Below are positions 33,935-44,759 of a stretch of DNA of 64,000 nucleotides, in pieces. Within the stretch, counting starts at the first letter, position 1. Each line of letters starts with the position of its first letter. The stretch covers positions 5,084,001 to 5,148,000 of the forward strand of contig CM028336.1 in the NCBI GenBank assembly GCA_016647705.1, in the 5' to 3' direction. Origin of the DNA: Eucommia ulmoides (Eukaryota > Streptophyta > Magnoliopsida > Garryales > Eucommiaceae). Position numbers and translations under genes: made by a program. A model generated the notes under the pieces. That model did not search any database and had not been told where the DNA came from. It saw only the letters and a list, made by a program, of their open reading frames with translations.

Positions 33935-34076
33935 AAAAAAAAAACGCGAATTATCTCATCCCGGCGTTCGTAACAATGAAATGCATCTATCCGGTAAATA
34001 AGTTAAAACATGATTTTTTTTTTTTAATTATTTATTACGTAAACAACTCCTAAACCATCAATCTCTAGTCAATTTA

Positions 34077-34571
34077 GGCCCTGTTTGGTTACTTGTTTAT
34101 GTTCCTTGATTCTTGTTGTCGCTCCCAAAATTTTGGGATTAATGTATAGAAACGTGTTTGGTAAACACACTTTTATTTCTAAAATTTTAGAAGTAATTTG
34201 AGATTATTTCTTGAATTCTTTAAAAATCTGATATATATATAAAAAATGTTGATTCCTATTCATTGTCACAAAACTATTCCCACCATCACTCACCAGCCGC
34301 ACCATCTCTTGCCCACCACCGCTCTGCCAACCACTACCACCTTGCCGGCCGCCACCGCCACCTTCCCGGCCATCATACATTTAAATGGAAAAAAAAAAGA
34401 ACAAATATTGCAACCAAATGTGTTATTGTTTTCCTTTCTCGTGAATTAAAAGAAACAGTTTCAGGATATTGGTAATTATCAAATATGTTTCTATTTCCAG
34501 AATACTCCAGAAACATAATTTTCACCCCAATTTATTGAAAATAAAAACAAAAACACTAACCAAACGCCACT
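34077..34571. mobile_element. Tourist-like (PIF/Harbinger) MITE
   Basis: GGCCCTGTTTGGTTACTTG on the left pairs with CACTAACCAAACGCC on the right. TTA precedes the left end; the right flank reads ACTTG, so the duplication is not clean. Internal blocks (cccaaaattttgggattaatg, gtgtttggtaaacac) are shared in inverted order with 12702-13140. A proline/threonine-rich open frame near 34263-34450 is low complexity and not called. It begins 18 bp beyond the MULE-1 target duplication. Confidence 0.65.
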
Positions 34572-34754
34572 TGAGAATATTTTTATTTGTATTTTTTTGA
34601 TACAGTAAATACTCTCCCGCCTCCATTGTCTCTTTGCACGTAAATGGTAGTTCATGCAATGTCCAAAAATATTTAAAATAATGGAAGTATAGTAGAAAAT
34701 ATTTTAAAGAAAATACAAACTTTTAAATTAGATCAAAAGTAATATACCCCATTT

Positions 34755-34860
34755 AATTTTGAATGCATCAAGTCGATGTAAGGAAATGTGTCCTTAAGAT
34801 CGTTCAGGGAAGGGATTAGTCGATGTGCGAGTAAACTGATCTCCAAACACACACCTTACT
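34755..34860 (+). mobile_element. SINE tail fragment
   Basis: Matches the 3' half of the SINE family at 39391 and 2350 (aatgcatcaagtcgatgtaagg, ccttaag, gattagtcgatgtgcgagtaa), and is followed by an A-rich tract. The head with the polymerase III boxes is absent. Confidence 0.5.
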
Positions 34861-35164
34861 GTAAAATCCTCAAAAAAAAATAAAAAATAAAAAAAATAAA
34901 GTAATCCAATATTACAAATATAAAATCAAATTGAGAAAAAGGAATGAAACAAAAAATGAAAAAAATATCCATTTAAAAAGAAGTGAAAAAATAACATTTT
35001 TATTTTTATTTTAATTGATGATAATAATTGATGTTGTGGATTAATTTATTTTTTTTAATAATTTGAGAAAATAAATAATGGGTGATTTGGTGTAGACCCT
35101 AAAAATCTAATTATTTATTACACTAACATCGCCTATTAATTTTCTTATAAAATCATATTGGTTT

Positions 35165-36897
35165 TGTAATACCCCAAAAATTTAAATTTTGGAAACTAAT
35201 ATTTTAAAGTTAAATACTCTTGGGATTATTTTGATATATCATGGAATTTTTAAGGTGTGAATGAGTTTTTTTTTTTTTTTTTATAAGTTTGGGGGCAATA
35301 AGTGTAATTATTAGATTTAATAATGATATCATATAAATTATGAGGGTGTTAATATATTTTGGATAAAAATCTTCAATACTTATCTATATGGGTAAAAATG
35401 AGAGAGAGAATGAGAAGACAAATCATTTTCTTACATTTTAAAACCCCATGAATACAAGAAAAGGAAGGAGAAGAAGAGAGAGAGAGAGAGAAGAGACCGT
35501 CCAAGAAGAAATAAAAAAAAGGGTTTGGGGTTTGGATCAAGAGATTTGAGGAGATCTATTGGTGAAATCAAGCTTTTGGAAAAAATTAAGTTCACATTTG
35601 GTAAGTTTTCTAAACCCTAGAAATTTTATTGCACTCTAAATGAATTAGAATGGTTGTATGATAGTTTGAGATGAACTATAAGCCTTAGAAGAGCCAAAAA
35701 ACGTGGTTTAGGAGCTTTGAGTATCAAAGAAACTAAAACACCAAAATTACGAAGTGCAAATTCTACATTTTGTTTCCCCGAGCAGCCAACTTTTAAAAAT
35801 TCATATCAATTCGTAGAAAAATCATAAAAATATGAAACTTATGTCAAATGAAATTAGACTAAATGAGGATAATTGTAAATTATTATATGGTAAATTTTGA
35901 ACCCAAAATGATACCAAAACAGACCCTGAAAGTTGACTGGTTGCAGTCCCGTAGTGTCCTGACAGCTTGTTTGCTGAACTTTGAAAAATCATAACTAAAT
36001 ATAGAAAAATCAGAATATGGTGATTCAAAGTGTGTTTTGAAGCTTAGGATGTCTATTTTAATAGAAAAATATAAAAAGATCAGAAACAAATTCTTAACAG
36101 TGGTAAAAGGAGAGATAAAATGGACTCTCACTGTAAATGACTCTCACAACGCACAACACTAAAAAAGAGAAGAGAAAGAAAGGAAGAAGAGGAGAAGGAG
36201 AAGATGAGAAAGTAATGAGAAATATGATTTTCTCCCACCGATTTTAATTGACTACTTAAGGTAGGATTTCTACTTTTTTTAATATATATGTATTTAACCA
36301 ATGTTCTTTGATTTATGCTATTATCATTATAATTATTGATATCCCTAGATTATTTATGTGCATGTATTATGTACCAAATATGTGGAGAACACGTTTATGT
36401 GTTACCTGTGTTATTTGTGATTTGAATATATGTATAAAAATGGTTGAAACTTACTGAACATTAGCTCACCCCCGATAGTATTATTTGATGTAGGACTAAG
36501 AAAAATGGAACGATACTAGAAAGTGTATTTGGAATTGTATGTAATTCCATCGTAATTGTATCTATTGTTTATCGTTGTATAATTAGTGAAATCAATTGGT
36601 ATCGTTTATTATTGGGATAATTGTAAAAAAAAATTAATTAAATTAAGAATTATCGTGGAAATAAAGGAATAACATTGTGAATGGTTTTCGGTGAATGGTA
36701 TCCCGTACGTATGAATAGTGATTTCGTGAATAGTGACACGGGAATAGTGTCATGTTTGTAAAATTTTAATTATTTTGGTCCTTGTAGAAATTTTGAATAA
36801 TAACCAAATAGTGGTGATTGGTTGGTGTTTTACGATTATTTCTCCGTAATAAAAAGGAGAAAAACCTAGTAACGACCCCGGGGTTTGGGGTGTTACA
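35165..36897. mobile_element. Solo LTR, 1.73 kb
   Basis: Begins TGTAATACCCCAAAA and ends GGGGTTTGGGGTGTTACA, the inverted TG..CA termini of gypsy-type LTRs of this plant class. Flanks ggttt (35160-35164) and ggtta (36898-36902) are a 5-bp duplication with one mismatch. The interior has a GA-rich leader-like part (35455-35530) but no gag or pol. Confidence 0.8.
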
Positions 36898-37139
36898 GGT
36901 TAAAACATATAAATTAGTTTTACTGGAATACTCTCGAGGCCACCATTTTTGCCCATAGCAAGATCTTATGTTCACGATATTCCTCATGTACTATTGGTCT
37001 AGATTTGAATTAACGATTTTGAGATTTGAGAAATATTTTTGTTTGGTTCTTATCATCATCATATGGTTATCACTCTTGAGTTGGAATAGATTAAGAAGAT
37101 AAAGAAATTGAGAGAAATTTTCTAAAGAATTTGCAGAGG

Positions 37140-37560
37140 ATTAGGTCAAATTTTTTACTCATGTTTTCAACATTTGTACATATATCACAATGACGATGCA
37201 CTCGGCTACTCGGCTATTTATAGAGAATCTAATGGATGCACAAGACATGTTTGGTTACGTTCTTTAATCAAGTTGGCTTGGCCATTAGCTATGCTGACTT
37301 TGCCTTTATCAGTATCCCTCGAGCTGACCATGAGAGATTGAATGGTAATGTTGGTCCTTAGCACTGAAACTAGCTTGTAGGAAGTTTTTTAGTTAGGATA
37401 TCTGCCAACTAATCATGAGAAGAGATACGAGCAACCTGCATTGTTTTGTCTAAGACCTTCTCTCTTACAAAATGATAGTCTCCTTAATGTGCTTTGTTCT
37501 AGCATGAAAGACAAGATTAGTAGCCAAAGTTAGGGCAAAATGGTTCTCACAACATAAGAT
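37140..37560 (-). pseudogene. Ty1/copia pol 3' fragment with part of an LTR
   Basis: The minus strand encodes ATNLVFHARTKHIKE, then after a frameshift MQVARISSHD-LADILT, the signature end of the copia RNase H domain. Below it an LTR-like stretch contains TCTATAAATAGCC (about 37205-37225). One-base indels and stops make it a relic. The left end abuts the solo LTR at 36897. Confidence 0.75.
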
Positions 37561-38225
37561 AAGAGTAGAGACACTTTAAACCCTTTAAGAGTAGGGATTG
37601 CAACAGTTTGATTTTGGGTCAATTTCATTAAGAATCAAAAGCAAAACTGTTAGGTATACCAAACTCAAAATCGAACAATTCTCACCCTACAATGATAATG
37701 TAGTTCTTCAAAGTAAGTGACTGAGGATTTGGAATTAATTTACTATTTTAGTTCCTAAATTTCAATTTTGTACTCCGAAAACTTGAAATGAAAACAATGA
37801 TCGAAGAACAACGTTGTTTAATCCCCAGAATTTCGTTTTAAAATTTTGGCGACAAAATAAAAATAGTTTTTTTTTCATGTGTTCATATTTCTATTTATGT
37901 TTTTATTTTGTTTTTGTTCCCATAAAAATGGGAACATACAAAACACGCTTATTTCTAAATTTTTATTTTTTATTTTCTAGGTTTCAAAATTTGAAGTCGG
38001 GAAAAAATAGTTTCTATTCTCATAAATTTGTTCTAAGCAATTGGGAGTAGAACATAAATAATTCTTTTGTTCCTCTATTCCTCTTCTAGAAATAAAAATA
38101 GAAATTTGGGAACACACATTATGAACAAAACAAGAAATTAATATTCAACTGAATATGGTTACATTGCTCAGGAACAAGGCAATTTTTCGATGGCTGAAGT
38201 AATGCCAATGGTGGCACTCTTACTA
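37561..38225. other. AT-rich intergenic DNA
   Basis: No gene seen. It contains ccataaaaatgggaacatac and tgggaacacacatt blocks that may belong to a degraded MITE, without definable ends. Confidence 0.4.
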
Positions 38226-38690
38226 GGGGTGTTCATGGCCCTTTCCAGTCCGGTCTTATTTTTTTTAGGGCTTGAACTTTTATTTTCAGGTCCAATCAAA
38301 TTTAAAGCCGGGCTTGGGCAAAATCAAATTTTTTTAGGCCCTGCTCGGCCTGGCTTGAAAATTATTAATTAAATAAAAAAAAATTATATATATATATATA
38401 GACATCAAACAAACTTAACCCTCGTTCATGTGACAATGCTGATTTTGCTTGATTTCATGTGAATGTGAAATGACAATATTAATTTAGTTTGATTTTTTAT
38501 TTTAGTGTTTATGTTTATGTTTTAGTATTTATTTTTTTAATTCAAAAAATTATATGATTGAGTCAGCCCTAGAGGCGGGTTTGAGCTTGATTTTTTTAGT
38601 AGGTTCGGAGTTGAACATGAAAGTAGGTCCGATTATAGGGTCGGACTGGGCTAAGACCTCTAAGGCCTAATATTTTTTTGTTATACCCTA
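38226..38690. mobile_element. hAT-like non-autonomous element
   Basis: Starts TAGGGGTGTTCATGGCCC, the usual start of plant hAT elements. It ends ATACCCTA (reverse complement TAGGGTAT). The interior has inverted GGGC/GCCC-rich blocks typical of such elements (gccgggcttgggc, ggccctgctcggcctggc, gggtcggactgggc). The 8-bp flanks do not match clearly, so the call is tentative. Confidence 0.4.
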
Positions 38691-39161
38691 ACTAAAGGCC
38701 AACCTGGCTCATGACCACCTCAACTCTTACCATCCCAAATAGAGATCAGGAACATCATAGTCTCTTCAACAGATTAAAAGAACAAAATTAGAAGTAACAA
38801 TTACAAAACCCCCACAACTATTCTCCTTTGAACTGTTTTTCTTTTTTGTTTTTGACACTGAGATGAAGAAAATTAGTGTACCATATAAAAATTAATATAA
38901 ATTTTTAAATTTAAAAATTCAGTAACTTTTAAGTAGTATAATAAATTTCAACTTCTAACAAAAATATTATAACACATAAATTGTATTAAAAAAAAATATT
39001 ACAACGCGTTAATTGAATAATTAAAGAATTGTAATTTTTAATTTAAAAACTACTCACCAAAAAGTCTTTAACTTCATCTCACTCAAGATTTTTTTTTTTT
39101 TTCGGATAACATAATCACATTTGATAATGACAAAAGTTTGTCGCTTAGCCTGATTTGTTTT

Positions 39162-39956
39162 CTAAATTCGAACCCTTGCCATTTTGTGTGGTGAGTCAGA
39201 ATCTCCAAAATCCAAGGGTAAAATCCCTGTTTGGGTACCATCACTGTCAGAATCCGCTTCAATTGTCAACCCTTCAATTCTTGCAGCTTCTCTCTCTCCT
39301 TTCATTGGCAAATCCACACCTGTTTACCCAAAATAATAATCATTTTTTTAACCAACCAAACATGACATGAAATGAAAACAAGAGTTATTAGTCCGGTCGG
39401 CAAAAAGTAGATGCATCATCATTCGAATGCACTTCAGGATTTGAATGTAATGCATCAGGTCTACGTGAAGGAATGCATTCCTAAAATTATCCATTCGGTG
39501 AGATGATCATTCGAATGCACTTCAGGATTTGAATTTAATGTATCAAGCCCACGTAGAGGAACACGTGGAAGAATACGTTCTTAAAATTAATTCCCTGCTT
39601 GGTGAGATGATTAGTGAATGTGCGAGTAAGTTATTTGTACCCATGTTGCCGAAAAATAAAAATGAAAACAAATAGGGGTGAGAAGAGGAGAAATTACTAG
39701 GGTTGGAGAAGAACCAGAGAACAAATGCACATAGAAGCAACACCAGTGGTATGAGATGAACGGCGTTCTCTGCGAATTTCGCACGCGCCTTCTCTTTCTT
39801 GGCCACCTCCGACTGCGGCTCGTACGCCGGCAACTCGTTGGCTTCCAAAGACAAAGCTCTTAGCACCGGCGATACCTTCGACGACGGAGGCGACGCGTGA
39901 TGGTAGTTGAAGTTATCGTCGGAGAATCGATTCGTGCTTGCTGATCTATACATCAT
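39162..39956 (-). CDS. Small single-pass membrane protein, plant-specific, two exons
   Basis: Exon 1 is 39956-39698 and exon 2 39319-39162. The donor CCCTA|GTAATT and acceptor AAACAG|GTGTGG join in phase 1 (SNP-S-VDLPMKG). The product has 138 residues. The N-terminus is serine-rich (MMYRSASTNRF); then come a conserved-looking SLEANELPAYEPQSEVAKKE, one transmembrane segment (HLIPLVLLLCAFVLWFF, about residues 67-83), and an acidic cytosolic-type tail with ARIEGLTIEADSDSDGTQTG ending MARVRI. I know similar small plant proteins annotated only as transmembrane proteins; function unknown. The 378-bp intron carries a SINE. A 63-codon upstream ORF ends just before the ATG. Confidence 0.88.
39391..39650 (+). 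mobile_element. SINE with internal duplication, in the membrane-protein intron
   Basis: The head TTATTAGTCCGGTCGGCAAA resembles box A of the SINE at 2350-2575. The segment atcattcgaatgcacttcag-gatttgaat occurs twice (about 39418 and 39507), so the body is partly duplicated. The end gattagtgaatgtgcgagtaa matches the tail at 34755. Antisense to its host gene and wholly intronic. Confidence 0.65.
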
Positions 39957-40148
39957 TCAATTTTCAGGAGAGAGAATCAGATTTGGGTTTTGAGTGCCCT
40001 TTGATGTCGGTTCTGATCTGATCTTTCTATAGCCATGGAAATGAGACTTTTGGCACGGATCTTGGGGTGCTTGAATTGTGTACACGTGTTCTCTTTGTTT
40101 TGGACCAAATCCAACGTTGTTCAAATGGATAGGTATGAATTGCGCCAT
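39957..40148 (-). CDS. Upstream ORF directly abutting the membrane-protein start
   Basis: A 63-codon frame (MAQFIPIHLNNVGFGPKQRE at its start) in the inferred leader of the downstream gene. Its TGA (39959-39957) is followed immediately by the main ATGATG, in the same frame. It could lower translation of the main ORF or permit reinitiation. It is not recognisable as a protein family and may simply be leader sequence. Confidence 0.3.
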   Translation of the reverse strand: MAQFIPIHLNNVGFGPKQREHVYTIQAPQDPCQKSHFHGYRKIRSEPTSKGTQNPNLILSPEN

Positions 40149-40227
40149 CGGCGGCGGCTCTCTCTGTTATCAAAGCGCATGATTTAATTATTTTGTGGTT
40201 TTCAAAGAATAATTTTATTCTAAAGCT

Positions 40228-40235
40228 TAATATAT
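40228..40235 (-). promoter_or_regulatory. Possible TATA box of the membrane-protein gene
   Basis: The minus strand reads GCATATATTAAGC about 80 bp upstream of the first ATG of the leader (40148). The inverted end of the MULE-2 complex starts about 40 bp further upstream. Confidence 0.4.
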
Positions 40236-40484
40236 GCGTATGGTCGAGTTCTTTACACAGCCTTAAAAGTTGACAAATTACTAAATGGGATTTTTTTTTT
40301 TTTTTTAAATTACACGATTGGGTCTAACCGGCCGTGACAAGGCCGGTTTCACATTTTAGGGCCTGCCACCTTAGCAACCCCCCATCCTCCCATGGTGGCA
40401 GCCCCCCATCCTCCCATGCTCCATCCTCATCCCACTTTTTAATTTATTTATTTACTAGGGCATAACCCGCGCCTGAAGTCACTG

Positions 40485-40858
40485 GTGAAAAAAAAAAAAA
40501 ATCAACGTAAAAGACACTCATTTGTTTATACAACATTCTCCGCATGTTTTATTTAAAATCAACAATAATATACCATTATCCAATAACCTAGATATTCTTC
40601 TAATAAAATGATAAACAATTAAGGCAAAAAATATGTACTATCAATCCAAATCAAATTTTTGTTTTTTCAGAAAATGTTTTTTTTTTTTTTTGTTACAATT
40701 GGTGCATAAGTAACAATTGAACATCAATAATTAATGATACAACAATATTAAAAATCGGGTCCACGGCAAAAAAAAAAAACCAATGTAAAAAAAAACCATT
40801 TTTGTTTTTACAGAATTCTAATGTGTTGTCAATCCAAATCAAATTACTGTTTTTTTAG

Positions 40859-40923
<65 letters not shown>

Positions 40924-41290
40924 GTACAATTGATATATAAGTAACAATTGAACATCAATAATCAATTATACAACAATATTAACAATCGGGTCCACAACGA
41001 AAAAAAAAAATCAATGTAAAAAAAAACACATTTATGTTTTTACATAATTCTCCACCTGTTTTATTAAAAATCAACAATAATTAACAATTAAATACCAATA
41101 TCCAATAACCCAGATATTCGGTTAATAAAATAATATAACAATTAAGGCAAAATGTGTGCTGCCAATCCAAATCTCATTACTGTTTTTTTTAGAGAATGAT
41201 TTTTTTTGTACAATTGATACATAAATAAAAATTGAACATAAATAATCAATTGTACAATAATAATAACAAACAATCGAGTCCTACATTTGT
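40485..41290. repeat. Tandem repeats in the Helitron 3' region
   Basis: Three diverged units share caatccaaatcaaattactg, acaattgaacatcaataatc, acaacaatattaacaatcgg-gtccac and aaaccaatgtaaaaaa. A fourth, partial copy lies at 49320-49520, next to the helicase, together with a shared gagtgcgattaagtga block (about 41400 and 49490). The second unit contains a 60-bp AT microsatellite (40861-40921). Confidence 0.7.
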
Positions 41291-44200
41291 TTAGTTTTGG
41301 CCATGAATTAAAGATAACAATGAAAAATTAAAATCGAATACAAATAAGCAATATTCTATCACAACACACAGTACAATTGGAAATTATCGACATTGCTTCG
41401 AGTGCGATTAAGTGAAACTTTCGCGGACACGTAATATAATCATCAAATAATTGAGAACAATAAAAAACGTAAATTTACATTAACGACATGATCATGGTGT
41501 ATAAAATTAGATTCAAACATGTTCAACCAATAAAAACCATAAAAATAGTTTGATAACTAAAATATTCATACACATTCGGAAGAACATTCTCTTTTCTCTT
41601 ATCTTTTCCTTTGTAATTTGCATCTTTATTTCGTAGGGTCATTTGTTTATCCTTAAAAGAATGAACCGTAGAATAGCAAATATAAGGGGCATATTTCATT
41701 TTAAACCTTCTACTTAAGCTTAACATATTTTAACCCCATTTCCTAGGTTTGTCCTTTTCAACAACTAATTCAAGGATGATCAACTCAAACCGTTTCCTCC
41801 AAGTCGTTAGTTAGTTGCAAGAAAGTATGAAAAGAATTATCAAAGTTAACAGTTCCGTAAGCAATGAATTTAAATATTCACATGCCTTGATTACCTGAAA
41901 AAATAAAACGCAAGAAATAATAAGATCATAGCGCCGGAAGATATGCCTATTTATCGAAAAAAAATATTTCCAAGTATAATTAGCATATATAAATGAATAA
42001 TTGATAGTTGGGGCTAAACATCAACCAGGTTTGCAGTTTTGCAAGAGGTGCATGTCCTAAAGAATCAAGCAGGGGTTCAAAGCTAAAACAAAGATATATT
42101 ATTTATTTTTTAACATTTCATTAGTGTTCATTCGATAAAAAAATATTTATTGTTGACAAAAAATATATGACAATCAGTTTATTAAGATCCATTTTGTCAT
42201 TAATGTTGACCTTGTTTGTTTATTTCTGTTGAATGCATAATTTTGGAAGAGCAGTTTATGAAAAACCCGAGCAGACTCATTGAAAATAAGATGCAAGTCA
42301 AGATTAAAAAAATTGAATCTGTAAAATGTTTGTGGATCATCATTCGCAAAGATAAAAGAAAAATCACTGGATATAAAAACAATGGATAACAATATACTTT
42401 TGCTTGTTTGAAAATTTAGGATTCGAAAGTGGAGGTAATAATTTGAAAAATAACATTTTTTTAAAGCAAATGCTGCATTTTTTTTTTTAAGTTCTTGTTT
42501 AAAAAAAAAAAAAAAACAATGGTGCAAATTAATTTTAAATTCAGATACTTACTTGATAGAGGCCGTTGCAGCAAGGTGTTTGAAATCACTTGCACCCTTT
42601 TTTTAATTAGTTGAATACCTTCTTCAACACTGCAATGTAACATCACACACTAAAGAAAGTAGATATTAACTTTGATATTGGATTTTTATAAATCCCAAGC
42701 CAACTAACCAAGCAAGATTTAGGCAACAATATAACCGACCAAGATATGGGCAACTGATTTATCAAACAACATTTTTAAGTTTCAAATACATTCACCAACT
42801 ATTGAAGGACTAACCAACAAATAGAAAGAAAGAAAAAATCTAAATCTTTAGGAACATAAAAAACATAAAAGTAGACCTTTACCTATATATGTTGATTGAA
42901 CAAAACTTCATCGATGTCGGTTGAAACGAAACTCAGTTTGGAATCTTAGCCAAGACAATGGTCGGATGGAGCAACAACGGGTAATTACCTATGAAGGGGC
43001 TTAGCGATGGCGACGGCAAAGGTGTCAGCTTCGGCGCGGTGATGTTCTAGCAATAAAGAAAATGGCTTGAGGAGGCAACAACGACAACAGTGTCGGCATC
43101 CTAAAAAAGAATGCAAAAATAAAAAATAGCATGTATATTAAACATGAACAATAATTAACGTTTAAATATAATCATTAACAAACGATATATATCTATACAC
43201 ACTGCAAACCCCAAACAATATATATCTATACACACAATAAATATAATCATCACCCCACAGCTAATTTTTGTTAATCAGTGGTATACCATACACATTGCAA
43301 ACCCAAACTTGCAAACGCAACTTAACTTAGCAGCACACTAAGAAGAAGAACATGATGACGATAAAGAAAATAACATAAATTTGATTCAAAAACAAAATTA
43401 TTACTTTTCACCCACCATGTTTTTATACCATTTTGGCCGAAGAAAAAAGAAAAATGAATCTTCAAATCACAAATTTGATTCATGGCATTCAGAGAAGTTT
43501 ATCTCTTTACTGTCTTCATGTTTGAGATGCATCTGAAAAAATAACACAATTAAAATAATACCATAATTAAAATAACACAAATATTTGACTTCAAAAACGG
43601 TTGTAAAACATTCCATAACTGTAAAACACTTGTATTAAAAAATGTCTAATGTTATAATCCGTGCCTAAAGACATGGGTTTTAATTTTATAACATTACCAA
43701 TCCATCAACTCATATTTTTAAACAACACAATATTAATAAACACAACCACTAACAATCACGCACAACAATAACTAACACAGTGAACTTTAACAATATAACA
43801 AATAATGATATACATTATAAACTTAGTAATAATAAGTTCACCATCCAGGACTACTGGAACTTACCTTAATCATCGAGAGCATACTTCTACAATATAGTTC
43901 TGCAAGCTGTTAACCGATCTGTTGCAACATCAACTCCCGTCATAGAAACTGAACATCCAAGAAGGTTGAACATCAGACAAAGCCTAACACCTAAAGAAAT
44001 AATAGAAGTAAAAATTAATTAGAAATGAACACTATAAACCTTCATCAAGCAACATTAGAGAGAGGAAGGGGATAGAAATAGTGAGATTCAACTCCCTAAT
44101 ATTGGCAAAGGAGAAAAATGACGACTTTTAACACTACTACAATCATTTTCTATATCTAAGGTGCATTCTTGATATTTTTATATGCATGTTATAAAAAAAA

Positions 44201-44759
44201 ATAGTACTTGTAGTGTAAAATGAAACTGGATTCAAAGTAGTTGTCACAACTCATTAAAAAAAATAGTATTCGAGCATTTCATGGCCTGAAATAGGATTCA
44301 AGAGAAGAATCAATTCCTATAGCTCATAAAGAATCAATTTTTTGGGCCAATTAGGATCAATATGTTGTGGTTGGGGAAGTGAAAGTGTTAAATATTAGTA
44401 CATCGATAGTATCCGATTGCATTCCATTTTTATTATCTAAAAAAAAGATTAATTATACTTTGCACCCCTATAGTTAGACCAAATTACACTTTACACTACA
44501 AAAAATGCTTTTGTACCTCTTTTTCAAACTATGAAATGAGACATGAAATGAGATGGGAAATGCATATCAAAGTCTTTGGGTCATAATGATTCTCCCTTTG
44601 CAAGCAAAGTATCACTGAATGAGGAGCAGTCCAGGATGGTCTAATGAATTCCTCTAGCCCCCAAGAAAATTCAGTCAGTTTAAATCAAACAAAAGTCCCT
44701 ACAAATTCATGAAAATTCTTGCTCAAGAAAAATGCCCAAAATCGATCTCAGGTGGTAGA
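41291..44759. other. Helitron-internal non-coding DNA, unrecognised
   Basis: No coding family recognised. A few stretches of more balanced composition (42890-43100; 43840-43990, with a GT donor-like TTAAG|GTAAGTTCC on the minus strand near 43865) could be exons of a captured gene, but no protein match is evident. The rest is A/T-rich. Confidence 0.35.

Larger units (their letters stand above)
22022..34050. mobile_element. MULE-1: 12-kb Mutator-like element with long TIRs and 9-bp TSD
   Basis: Left end GAGTTGTTTACGTAATAAAT and the reverse complement of the right end GGAGTTGTTTACGTAATAAAT match. Similarity continues through the GC-rich palindromes, the promoter-like region and tandem repeats for about 1.5-2 kb. 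Flanks taaactatc (22013-22021) and taaaccatc (34051-34059) form a 9-bp duplication with one mismatch. Inside, reading from the right TIR on the minus strand, are a transposase (31302-28510) and a PMD gene (28120-25993). Reading from the left TIR on the plus strand are two accessory ORFs (24026-25257). The convergent layout recalls maize MuDR. All coding parts are broken by at least one stop or frameshift. Confidence 0.9.

Noticed and set aside
22022..34050. Reading the 12-kb segment as an LTR retrotransposon
   Set aside because: The ends are inverted and not direct, the target duplication is 9 bp, and the enzyme is a MuDR-type transposase with a SWIM finger.
41523..42646. Several 60-117-codon minus-strand ORFs
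   Set aside because: Phe/Lys/Ser-rich translations of A/T-rich DNA within Helitron 3' sequence, without domains.
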